DNA from: Hyphochytrium catenoides
Lineage: Eukaryota; Sar; Hyphochytriomycetes; Hyphochytriales; Hyphochytriaceae
Assembly (NCBI GenBank): GCA_900088475.1
Contig: FLMG01001670.1
Span: 56,094-120,093 of the forward strand
Direction of reading: 5' to 3'
Length of the DNA: 64,000 bases
Shown one piece after another: positions 1 through 10,498 of the stretch. The stretch's first letter is position 1; the number at the start of each line of letters is the position of its first letter. The position numbers were made by a program, and so were the translations under genes. Under the pieces are notes generated by a model. It searched no databases. It saw only the letters and a list, made by a program, of their open reading frames with translations, and had not been told where the DNA came from.

Positions 1-1083
1 TGAAGGTATAGAGCGGCTTGCCAGATATCGAACTCCATACTAAGGGCAAGAAGATCTGGAAGAGGTAGGCCGTCGTAGGACAGAGTGAAAGAGTTCAAAA
101 GATGCTGTCCCACCTTCGTCTCTCTGGCGGTCACTGAGAGGTTGAGGACTTTAGAGTAAAGTAGACCCTTCAGCCCGCCCGTCACCTCCATCATCTGCAG
201 CTGCGACTGATGGAAAAAGTGTATAAAGAAGAAGGTTTTTAGAAGACGAGAGAGAAAGAGAGAGAATAAGAGCAATAGGAGTTGGCTTGTCCGTGGTAGA
301 AAGTCCAGGAACGTAGGGATGGCAAGTGCGGATAAAGATGAAGGAGAAGACAAGTAGGTAGAGGACACGGAGTGTGCCTCGAGGAAAGGAGAGCCAATCC
401 AAGAGAGTGACGTGGTTCCGTTCGCATGACGGGAAGTGCTGGCTGGCTCCTCTCTATCACCGCGCGAGTATCTTCTTTCGCCCACTTGAACGAGAAGAAA
501 GACAGAAAGAGGAGCGACTAGGTCCATCAGAAGGGCGACAGCGAGGAAGAGCCCAAGGCGACGGTAACTCCTCGCATTGACTTCCGATATGACGGTAAAA
601 AGAGACGAGGACGATCCTTCTTTGGCTCTCTCTTTCTCCCAAGCTCTGCTATATCGCCCCGTCGCTATCTTGGACTGAGCTGATGAAGGGAGTGACCAAA
701 GGTTGAACTGCCGGAGCACAGGAGGCAGACCCCGTACGGCATTCCTTCCTATGTTTTGTTGGCGCGCTTATGAGAGAGAGAGCATTAGTAAGCAAAGAAG
801 ATAGCGAGAAAGTCTTGATGGACGAGAAGACTGATGAAGCGATAAGGTGGAGCTGGCAGAGTTAGGAGACGGATGTACTATGCCATCACCTACCTCTAGC
901 CGCTCTTCTGATCAAAGGCCAGGCCCAGGTAAAGGTCAGCCTTGACCAAAGAGGTGCAGACTCGTCGGGACTCTTGGGCTTGTTTGTGACATGAGCGCTG
1001 TCAGAGAGGCCAAAAGTGCTATAGTGGGGAGGAGAAGAGGAGGAACCAGGGCCAGGAGAGGGTAGCAGGGGAGCAGTGGCCAT
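1..1083 (-). CDS. ABC transporter, ABCC (MRP) family, N-terminal part
   Basis: Two exons are visible: 894..1083 (ATG at 1083) and <1..748, joined across a 145-base intron with matching phase (G|GA). The N-terminus is polar and then reads SAPLWSRLTFTWAWPLIRRA, the pre-membrane motif of ABCC proteins. After a linker (LPPVLRQFNLWSLPSS) comes a conserved RAWEKE, then the first spans of an ABC type-1 membrane domain (near LGLFLAVALLMDLVAPLSVF), and then GLLYSKVLNLSVTAR, which matches the ABCC coupling-helix region. Family knowledge: ABCC pumps export glutathione or other conjugates and anions at the plasma or vacuolar membrane using ATP. The nucleotide-binding domains lie beyond the left edge, so substrate and completeness cannot be judged. 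It is divergent from the CorA-like gene across a GA-rich spacer. Confidence 0.85.
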
Positions 1084-2098
1084 GATGGACTACGGAGGAA
1101 GAGACCGAAAGAGACAAGGGTAGCGAGAGAGAGGGAGAGAGAAAGAGAGAGAAGGAGAGAGAGAAGACAGTGACCGTGAGAGCCTTAAGAACGATGGCCT
1201 TTCCTCTTCTTTCTCTGACTTCAACTTGCCGCTAGTAACTCCAGTCAAGCCTGGACTCTGACCCACGCAGAATCCTTCCTTCGATCTCACCAAATGGCGT
1301 TCTGACTGAGACGCCAACCCGTCAGAGGATGTCCCGCAGGCTGCCAAAGGTGTGAGCACTGATGCGCGTGAGGGTGGGGTAGGTAGGAAGAGGAAAAGAG
1401 GGAGACAGAAAGAGAGAGAGAAGCATGGAACGGAAGAGCGCGCGAGAGACAGAGACAGAGAGAGAGAAAGAGAGAGAGAAAGACAGAAGGAAGAGATATT
1501 TGTTTCTTGGTTTTCTACTACAAACTGCATCTTCCATTATCCTATGATCGGTCTTGATATCTCTCCGCAAGAATCCCTAATGCTTTGCGCCTCTCTGTCT
1601 CTCAGTTCTCGTATCTCCTGGTTTGAGTACCCATGTCCTGCATCCTTTCACCTCTGCAATTCACCAGGAGCGACGGGGTTTCGAGAGGAAGAAGAAGAAG
1701 AGGCACGCGAAGAGAGCAGCGCGAGAGAGACTCTATCCCGAGACAATAGAGAGGAATAGAGGCGAGTCTAGCAAGTGAAGTCGGTCGAGGGACAGGGTAT
1801 CGAAGTTGGAGGGAGAAGGGAGATATTGCGACAGCGGAAGCCTAGACTCGCTTTCTTGCTGAGAGAAAAAGAGTCTCTGTGCCTCTAAACCATGAGCAAG
1901 CTCCCTCCCCTTTCGGTCGGTAGCAGAAATGCGGAGCGCTCAGACCTTTCTCCAGCCAAGAAAAGTGGTCCAAGCGCGCAGGTAGTAGCGATCGATGCTA
2001 ATTTTATGTGATACTGATGGACTCGATCGATGGCAGTATCCCTAGGAGGAGGGTGGCAATGATGAGGTATAGAAGAGGGGAAACTGACAGACAGAAGC
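1084..2098. promoter_or_regulatory. Divergent intergenic region with GA/CT microsatellites
   Basis: About 1 kb lies between the ATG of the ABCC gene and the first supported coding frame of the CorA-like gene. Positions 1110-1170 and 1400-1490 are long runs of GAGA/GACAGA units, and 1685-1760 is also GA-rich. Open frames here are low-complexity (Ser/Leu or Arg/Glu runs) and look like by-products. By position it should hold both promoters and perhaps a short first exon of the CorA-like gene. Confidence 0.5.
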
Positions 2099-5000
2099 TT
2101 GGGGTTGATTTGTGTCAAGCAGCGGCACACAGAGAAAGAGAGCATCATCCGAGTAGCTGTCCTGACCACCTCCTCACGATTTGACGGGCAGGATGTTGAT
2201 CTACACTCACGCTTTAAAGTCTATACTCCAAGGGTGCGCAGCCGGTCCTTTCACGTCCTTGGAGGAAAGGAGGGAGGGAAAGAAAGTGCTGGAGCAGCTG
2301 TCCAATCTGAACGCAATCTTCTCTCTGAGTCAAAGCCTGGAGGAACATTAGGAGGCGGATTGCACGCTATTGACGTCAGGGAGCACTCAGACCGATCATC
2401 CTTCCGCTCAGAAGAAGCGGATGAGAGCGACTCTAGCGATAGCGAAGGGGATCAGGACCACCTCTCCCTTCTGGATCCTTACTTCGATCTTACAACCTCA
2501 AGACTCAAAAAGATCTTCTTTCTCTTTGACCAGGACGGTGAGAACACAGCTATGAATATGAGTTCGTTTTCCAATTGCGTCCCATTGTGCTCTAGTTCGT
2601 GGTTCTCTTTCACTTGTCTAAGGATGACGATGAACGGCTTTCAGGTCGTAGATGTTGCCATCCTAGTCGATTCTTGGCTGCTTATCTGTCTAGCCATACC
2701 TCTCTGCTGCAAATGGCAAGGGGCCTTTCTCTCTCTCTTTAATGAGCTTCCTGCCCTCGTTTTCATCCTGCGACGCCCACAGATGACGGTGTTGTCAGCT
2801 ATGAGAGTTTCCGGCGTGGGCTTAGCGCCATGGGAATTGGAACGGAGGACGATGACTCTTTCCGTGCCCTTATAAGGAATGTTGATACCGACAACAGCGG
2901 TGGCATTACATACCAAGAGTTTGAGAGTGCGGTGCAGATGATAAAGATGGCAGACCTATTCAAGCAAGAGACAATAGAGCAGATGACTGACAACTATTCT
3001 ATACCACTCTCCCCTATATATGTGGTGGACTACTCGCCGGAGAAGGTAAGAGAAAGGGTGATTGATGGAAGGCAGAGAAGCAGAAGAGGGAATAATAGCA
3101 TACAGCTTTGGAGAAGGTGGAAGGGGTTATTAAGCCGAGAGATTGCAGACACCAAAGGCGTAAGACTGAATGTAGTGTACAGATTTCATGCCACTAGAAA
3201 ACAGGAGGCGACATAGATACCTAGGACCTACGAGCAATTGACGTTCACAAAGTCCTAATTCTTACTTGTGCCTTCAGATTCGTTTTCAGGATAACGTCCG
3301 TGACCTTCGCCGCTTCTTCTTCTCTCCACTTCCTTCCTGGGCGACAGTTCGCTGGGTGAACATGGAAGGAATTGACCCTCTAAATTTGAAGCGCTTAGCT
3401 ATCAGGTATAGACTGCATCCTCTGGCAGTTGAAGATGTGCTGAAGGACGAAAGGCAGAGGCCCAAATTTGAGATCTACGAAGATCATAACTTTCTGGTAT
3501 GGGCATAGAGCCAATTCTCACCCTGTCCGGGAGTCATGACATCCCTCTCTGGCTGAGTTTATATGACATCCCTCTCTGGCCAAGTTTATGTCCACCACGG
3601 GTCGACCTGCAGCGCCGCGCTTGAGCTGACTCTAGCAATGTTTTCGTTCCTGATTAGCCCTTCCCTATATCCAGGGTGGTCTTCCAATCCTGAGATCTCA
3701 AGCCCTTCTCCCACCGGCTCTTCTTTTGTTGAAATGCCACAGGTTGTACCCTTGCTGAAGATGGGTAAGCGCAGCCATGGGCAGCCCTTTTTGGGCACGA
3801 TAAAGAAAGAGATGTCCCACAGAGGAGGCAGCAAAAAGGTTATCTCGACAATTAAGATTTCAACTTGGTCACAAAGCATCTAGTTCCCTTTTGCTAGTGG
3901 TTCTCGCTTTGGCACTCCTCTCTGGTATCGGAGGTAGCCGCATTTCCTCTTGGCAGAACACCTATTTTTTTCACCTTCTTCGGTCCATCCTCTTTAAATC
4001 TACCCGCTTGTGTCCTTCGCCTACCTAATCTGGTCGTGGGTTAGTCCTCTGATACTTTTTTGCGTAAAACAGTCACTGTCCACTAGGCATCCTTTCACAG
4101 AGTTCCATGAAGAATTCCAAGGCGATAAGGAGCCTGCGTTAGACTTTGTAGTGCAAATGTCTCAGGTTTCCTTATTCATGTTGCCCAAGATGGTGGTCAC
4201 TGTGACGGATGAAGAGGATCCGGTGCTGAGAATAGGAATGCACAAGCGGCTAGACACTACTTATGCGAAGGGTAAGGGTTAAAGAAGAGATCCTCCTGAA
4301 CTGCCTTCTTATCGTGGATATGCTTACTGCTTCTTAAATGCTCTAGTCTTCCCCATTGTGAATTAAATACTTGAATCTGAAAGTCCCGCGCTTAACTTCT
4401 ATCCTTGGTTACGACGTGGCGGTTCCTCATCTCATTAAGCCACAGACAGACCATAACTCTGGGTAATGCCTTCATAAAATTTCATGGCCAAACCCGTCCT
4501 TTCAATTTATTGTTCCCTATGGGTCTTCATTTTGCTTCGTTCTGTGTCCTTCCATCCTTGCCTCGTCTTTCGCCGCGGTGTCTCCTCTAATTGATTGAAT
4601 GACGCCGTTTCTTTCTGCCGGCAGTCCGTCAAAATGACGTTCAGTTTCTTATTTACGCCATCCTGGATACGCTGGTGGACGAGCTGGTCCCCATCGTAGT
4701 GGCCTTCCAGGTCGCTGTGACGAAGATGGAGCGAGAACTTCATTCTCTTAGAAGGATTGAAGATTTTAAGCTAAACAGGGTGCAGAGTCTGAAGAGACAG
4801 CTGGTACAGGTGCACAGAGCCATCAAACCGATGAGGGAAGTGGTCAGGAACCTTATTGAGGACGAGGTCTTCAACGTACGTGATGCAAAGACGTATTTGG
4901 ATTCAGCGCGGATGGCGAGTTCTCCGCGTTTGCCATTCATAAAGTTCCTGGCCTAGAGTTTCATCTTGTCTAGAACAAGCTTTTGTTGTCCGAATAATGC

Positions 5001-5815
5001 CCCGCTCTTCATTACTTACCCCCTTGGACCGTACCTTCTTTGGGCGTTATTGTGAGTTTTTTTAGCCACGTGCTAACGAATGATCGCTGTCTAGTTGGTC
5101 CATTCTTGGGGTGATTGAAGACTGCTAACTATGCTCTTGTCTGTGGATGGTTGCTCTTCTTCTCACACCGAGCCTTGTCTGACGACCCTATTCTCTCCTT
5201 TAATCTTTTCTCCTCGTTCACGGTAGAAACATGTCACAATGTACATGAGAGATGTGCACGATCACCTTGTACAGATGTTGGAGGATGCAGAATACGTAAT
5301 AGAGAATTGCAGGAACATAAGCGAAGAGTTCCATAATCTTCGGTCTCAGCGACAGAACGAGGTGATGTATATCCTCACCCTGGTCACGACCATGTTCATA
5401 CCAGCACAATTTCTAACGGTAAGGACCATACAGACAGGGAACAGGGGATTCTCTTCGATGAACATTCTGTACTTGCCTATTATGTGTGTTATTATGTGTG
5501 GGAAGGTTAGCGGCGTTAGGAGAGAGAAAGGGTTAAACCTCATCGCGACCGTGGCTTCTAGCTTCACCTGTGGGAGTGTAAATCGGCTTACATCTGCTAT
5601 CTTATGTTTTCTCCTTATGCGTGACTCTCCCTTCCACTTCAATCGTCTCATTCTGGCTACGCCGCTGCTTACCTTCCTAGGGTGTTTATGGGATGAACTT
5701 TGACAATATGCCCGAGCTACACTACGAGTATGCATATTACGTTTGGTGGGTCATTGTACTCTGCTTTTTCCTCTCTCTCTTCTTCTACTTTCGGCTGGTC
5801 AAGCGATGGATCTAG
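2099..5815 (+). CDS. CorA-type Mg2+ channel with N-terminal EF-hand pair
   Basis: Exons read as ~2099..2537, 2783..3045, 3278..3496, 3743..3764, 4101..4271, 4625..4875, 5227..5418 and 5681..5815; every junction from the second exon on keeps phase. The first exon is acidic and Ser-rich and has no in-frame ATG, so the true start is probably upstream and unresolved. Two EF-hands follow: DQDDDGVVSYES, split by an intron, and the canonical DTDNSGGITYQE. The CorA cytoplasmic domain follows (WVNMEGIDPLNLKRLAIRYR; HPLAVEDVL; YAILDTLVDEL). Two C-terminal membrane spans flank YGMNFDNMPEL, the GMN selectivity signature. CorA channels are pentamers that import Mg2+. The EF-hands suggest Ca2+ control (inference). 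The protein ends soon after the second span with a basic tail (KRWI). It converges on the ankyrin gene. Confidence 0.9.
3536..3589. repeat. Tandem duplication, 27-base unit, in CorA intron
   Basis: Two adjacent copies (3536-3562 and 3563-3589) of a 27-base unit beginning atgacatccctctctggc differ at two positions. They lie in the intron just before the microexon. The second copy creates a spurious ATG frame that is not coding. Confidence 0.85.
3743..3764 (+). other. 22-base microexon of the CorA-like gene
   Basis: It is flanked by ccacag and gtaagc. The exon before it ends in phase 0 and the exon after it needs phase 1, which a 22-base exon supplies. Its residues VVPLLKM join HNFL to EFHEEF and give a CorA-like beta-strand segment. 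Skipping it would shift the frame. Confidence 0.75.
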
Positions 5816-5885
5816 ACAATTGCAAGGAATAAAAATATCTCAGCATCGCATTCTTCACTTCTCCTCTTTCATAATAATGGATAAG

Positions 5886-5927
5886 GCCAATCCTCTAGGC
5901 TCAACTGCCAATCCTCTAGGCTCAACT
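5886..5927. repeat. Tandem 21-base repeat in a shared 3' region
   Basis: Two perfect copies of a 21-base unit beginning gccaatcctctaggctcaac (5886-5906, 5907-5927) are followed by a partial third. They sit between the convergent CorA-like and ankyrin genes. The stop codon of the ankyrin gene (5922-5924 on the minus strand) falls inside the second copy. Confidence 0.9.
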
Positions 5928-8114
5928 TGGCAATCCTTTGCTTGTGGCTCCGCTGCGAGGTCGCTGTTCTGGCGGCCTGTTCTCAGCATCCCTCAAATAC
6001 TTGTACAGGATAATATTCCTGTTCTCTTCTGCCACATCCTTTGGAGTCTTTCCTCTATTGTCCTGTTGCCTAAGATTTGCTCCATACTCGAGCAATACGT
6101 CTACGATCTGTTGGAGGTTGAGACGGGCTGGAAAGGATCCGAAAACGGAAGTTAGACAACGTACAGAAAGAAGATCAAGACACACGAGGCGTGGGATGAG
6201 TCGCAACGAGAATACCTAAGGGGATAAGTCTAAGAGGGTGAAGCGCCTTGGTAGCGCTTACGCAGGGTTTAATTGTCGAGTAGGGAGCCAAAGAAGAGAC
6301 ACAAAGGAGCTAGCGTGTTACAGATCTGTAGCCGTCTCAAGAGTCTGGATCCTTACCAGCTGCATGAAGAGGAGAGGTCCCAAAGTTATCCTGCACGTCC
6401 ACGTTGGCCTGCTTCGCTACGAGGACCTTGACAGAGTTAGCAGCTTGGGCTTCCACAGCACTAAGGAGAGGAGTTTGCCCCATATGATTGCACTGCTCAA
6501 TCGGAGCATTTTCAATTTTCAACATCTCGGATAGCAGATCGTCATCTCCTCTTAGCGCTGCGTAGTGAAGGGCGGTATTCCCATTACCGGGGTCTACCTC
6601 ACTTAGGAGAAGATCTGTCTTTTCCTAAGATTTAGGATGTGTTCAACATATGCATTAGAATAATGAAAGCGAAGCATTTGGATTATGAGAGCACGCTGAG
6701 AGAGGCAGGTAGTACGCGGAGGAGAGTTAATTAAGAGCGAGAGTTTGACTGAACATACAAGCAGAAGCAAGGCGACATCTGCCCAACCATCCATGACGCT
6801 GATTATCAAAACGTTTCTTCCTTTCTTGTCCCTTATCAACCTTGGGCTGCCGTAGCTGTCAAACGATATGAGTCAGGAAATAGGGTGAGCAGTCGTGTTA
6901 TGGAAGACAACCTCGCAGGCACCCAACCCTTCGTCACAGGTTCAAATACTCTTCACTCTTCCCTTTCCTTCATTCTTTCTTCAGTTTCTCCTTTCCTATC
7001 CCCTCTTGCCGTAGCATGTTCCTCCCCTGACATTATTTGAATCGTACTCGTGCAGCATGGTGCTGATCTTATCATATTCACCACATTGAACTGCCGCCAA
7101 AAAGTCTGCCTTTGAAGCTTCAGTGTGAGGGTACTTTCGGGCCTTTCCTTTGAAGATCTAAGGGCACGAGAGGGTGAGAGGAACATGGAAGATGGGAGAC
7201 GCAGACAACTTTGCTGCTCAAGAGAACAAAGAGAAAGGGGAAAGGCGGCAAACATTCTTGTACTCTGACCTGAGAGAGACCGAGTAGCGAAGGCACGAGA
7301 AGTATGTATATAGAGCAAGCACGCTGAACCCAAGTCAAAGGAGGAATGAGAGCGTAAGCCAATAGACCTGCCAGGTCCTCCAGAGTCTGAAGATGATTGT
7401 CTCCCTCTTGAAGGGAGGTGGCTGAATGATCTCATTGACCAATAGTTGCCTGAAGGTAGAGCGATTGAGTCCGTGACGTAAGTATTTCTTCTCCCCGTCC
7501 TAGCATCAGTGAACCCTACCTAACATTTTGCTCGATCCCTTTGGCTGTCAGCTCTTCTAGACACGTCTGGCAAAGGAAATAAGTGAGCTCGTTGTGCAAG
7601 TAGGCAGCTAACTCCTTCTCGCAAAAGTGGCAGAGAGTTGGTGTCTCTTCATCTCGCTGCTCCGCCCATCGACGAGCTCTTCGTATGAGGAGATTGGTGT
7701 AGTACTCCCCCAAAGTATCTGTCACTATCCTTCTGTGCGCCTTCTTCGCTGCTCGAGCCTTTCTTTGAAATGCCCGTTTAAGTCTTAAGCGAGAAGGCAG
7801 AGTCGGGCAGAAGACGTTGCATAAGAAAGACTCTTTTTCTTTAGATGGAGGCAAACCATTGACGTACCTTCCATCCTTTACCACATTAATAGGGTTTTGC
7901 CCGTTGTGATGAGCTCCATCCTTTCTCTCACCTTCCCCAAGTCTTTCAACTTCCGTGGTCTGATTGCCCTTTGCTGGAGGACGACTATCACAGAGGGAAC
8001 ATGTTTGCGATGACAAATGGGACGCCCACCTTCTTTTGATTCTTCTTTAGTTGTGGAGAGAGATTGAGTGACAGTCAGAGGAGCTGCCACATGAACTCTG
8101 GCAAAGAAGGACAT
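5922..8114 (-). CDS. Cys-rich and ankyrin-repeat protein
   Basis: The C-terminal exons fit together in phase: 7048..~7110, 6759..6855, 6357..6597 and 5922..6127. They encode four to five ankyrin repeats, for example NGNTALHYAALRGDDDLL, MGQTPLLSAVEAQAANSVKV, FGTSPLHAA and the closing IVDVLLEYGANLRQQDNRGK. The N-terminal exon (~7516-8016) is basic in the middle (RLKRAFQRKARAAKKAHRRI) and has two Cys pairs, CSLCDS and CHFCEKEL..CQTC, suggesting a small zinc-binding fold. Neither the start (a Met at 8114 lies in another frame) nor the join from that exon to the repeats could be fixed; the exon frame stops right after its donor at about 7516. Function is unknown; ankyrin arrays bind proteins. Confidence 0.6.
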
Positions 8115-9189
8115 AAGCGTTGGCAGAATCCTCCCCTACCCTAGGTTTTCCTGGCGGGATCAGACACCGAAATACACCGAAATATTCCACTCAGGATCTT
8201 CTTCAGCCTTCCCAAGTCCCGTCACATAGTCTATCCCACTCTCGTCGTGATAGGCAGGGAGCTTAGTGTTGTTTGAAGGAGCTGCAGACCATCAAATGCA
8301 GCGGCCACACACACACGGACGGAGACCTGAATCATGCTCTTCTACACCGTAGCAGCTTGAGGCAAACTTTCCATCACCATCACACCGTTGTTCACCTTAT
8401 TACGTTCATGCTGGCCTGCCACCATCCTCCTTCTTCTCTTCCGTCAGCGTCTGCAGCAGGAGAAGAGCAGATACAGACACTCCTTGCTGGCACTTCCATC
8501 AAGCTTCAAGCTTCACGGGCCTTAAGGCGGAGGAGTGCACCAGCGATGGGAGGACGAGACACCAGCTGCCCATCGTCGAGAGTGACACAGAGAACTTTTG
8601 TGCCACTGAAACGGTAGTGAGAGGTGTTACCCCTCTTGGCAAGGTGGGGGTACACCCCGGCTTATCTTTTTGGTTGGTGTCGTCGGTCTACCCAGGGTGC
8701 TGGACGGATAAGAACTTTCTATGTTTGGTATCACTGTCTCTATTCTGGCAGGTCTATCCACTAGGCCCCTCGGACTTGAAAGCTGAAGGTTGTTCCTAAC
8801 GAGAGTGTTGGTCAGAGATTCTGAAGTGTGAACGGCACTCAGGACTCAGGAGTGGCCTCTCCTCAGTGCTTGAGCGCCTTGTCAATGCTTGCTCCAGGGC
8901 ACTGGGCCTGATGAGAGGCAAGGCCATCATACGAAAGCGTGAAGACTCTACTACTAGGACCTGCAGAAGAATATCCATCTGATTCCTGCGGGGCTGCAGC
9001 TCGAGTCCTTCAGTAGAGCGATCTTGCTGTCAAATGGTGGTGACGAAGGAACCGATCATGCCCAACAAAGACAATCCGCTGGGTCAATCAATGTCGTAAC
9101 GGGAGATAGCTTTGTAAAGACCGTCTCAAGTCGTAAAGCGGATTCTGACAGCGCGTAATACGCTCAAAGATTGCGCTCCAGACTCGAGG
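8115..9189. other. Intergenic stretch; possible small spliced gene
   Basis: No recognisable protein lies here. On the plus strand an open stretch near 8490-8613 (ending in FCATET before gtagtg) can be spliced to 8755-8800 (VYPLGPSDLKAEGCS, then stop). Another open stretch at 8800-8990 reads LERLVNACSRALGLMRGKA. Either could be a small unrecognised gene or chance. The right end must contain the promoter of the phosphatase gene. Confidence 0.25.
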
Positions 9190-10450
9190 ATGATGGACCC
9201 AAAACAAGAAGACGATCTATCCTCTACATCCTTAGACATAGGTCGGCAGTCGGACACAAAAGAGGAGGGCGTTCCGTTTTTTTCTACAGTTGAGGATGAG
9301 CAAGGAGAAGATCAGGAAGAAGAGGTAGAGGATGTCCTCGATAATGTCCCGCAGAGGGTCTGGGGGTCTTCTGTATACCTCGGTAGCATTGATGCCGCGG
9401 AGAATAAAGCAGCGTTGGAGTCTATCGGGATCAAAGCCATTCTTAATGTTTCTCAAGAGGCGCAGTATGACATCCCTGAGGTGAGTACAATGAGGAGCGT
9501 AAGGAACAGAATAGTGTCGTCACGCTCGTAGTAGGGCGTCCTGTATTACAAGCTACCGCTTCAAGACATCTCAATGGAAGACTTATTGGACTATGTGGTG
9601 CCCGCAGTCTTGTTCATTGACGAGGCATTGCGATTAGGGAAACACATTCTAGTACACTGGTGAGATAGATTAACAATTAAAGGCTGGCTTCGAAGAGCTG
9701 AACTCCAATTACTCGACAGTATTGCGGGGCAATCTAGGTCTGCTGCCATAGTCATGGCATGGATGATTCTCAGGACTGGAAGATCTGCAAAGGAGGCACT
9801 GCAGTATCTGCGGTACGAGAGGCTTGACTCCGGACGTTAAAGTTGACCCACTGATATCTTTGTTCTACAGCGAGGTTCGCCCTTGGGTTAACCCCAACGT
9901 GGGCTTCATAAAACAGCTAAATTACTTGGAATCGCACAGAGAGGCCTTCTTGGCTGCCGTCCAAGCAACAGAACTTAGAAGTCTAGAGACCAACAATCCT
10001 CGAGTGTCCTTGAAGTCTAAAGGTGAACTTCCCGTACTTAGATTAACAAGGAAAGGTATGAGAGAGCTGAGAGCTCGGAATATGAAGTCATGTCTCACTC
10101 CAGAAGTCTCTAATGGGCACTCGGGTAAGTATGCTTCCTCCTTTGGCTATGGTCCTACCTCTGCTGCTTTCTGACCTCGCTTTGTAGGGCCAAAGCTACC
10201 GCAGGCTAAGGAGTTATGTATTGCTACCGCTGTAGAGCATTGCTTACCAGAGGAGGGCGCCTACGAATCGCTAGTGTACATTTTGTCTAGGGAACATAGG
10301 AGTATTGAAGAGGCAGACCATAGTCTCAATAACCTAGAGATCACTAAGGGAGAAGGTGGCGTTGCTGAGCTATTTCGAAGGTTATATCCTGACGTTGACT
10401 CCTTCACAGAGGTATCTGCGTACCGCTTTATAAAGGTGATGAACTTGTAG
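9190..10450 (+). CDS. Dual-specificity protein phosphatase
   Basis: Five exons (9190..9480, 9535..9659, 9720..9812, 9871..10124, 10188..10450) give an in-frame protein of 341 residues. After an acidic N-terminus (about 55 residues) the DUSP fold starts at VWGSSVYLGSIDAA and GIKAILNVSQEA. The active-site loop is HCIAGQSRSAAIVMAW, matching HCxxGxxRS, so the catalytic Cys, Arg and Ser are all present. The Cys codon is split TG|T by the second intron. A C-terminal extension of about 150 residues after the DUSP core (LNYLESHREAFL onward) matches nothing I know. DUSPs remove phosphate from Tyr and Ser/Thr, often on MAP kinases; the substrate here cannot be told. The stop lies 48 bases from the stop of the SNARE gene on the other strand. 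Confidence 0.9.
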
Positions 10451-10498
10451 GCCAGCGACGCTCTAAACCTTGTACTTGTATTTTTGAGATGCACTTCC

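Noticed and set aside
1090-1570. Long minus-strand frames rich in Leu and Ser
   Set aside because: They are translations of the CT/GA microsatellite, with no family resemblance and no splice support.
8273-8617. Plus-strand frame of 114 residues with a His run
   Set aside because: Composition is odd, no family match, and the better protein-like stretch in the same place is in another frame.
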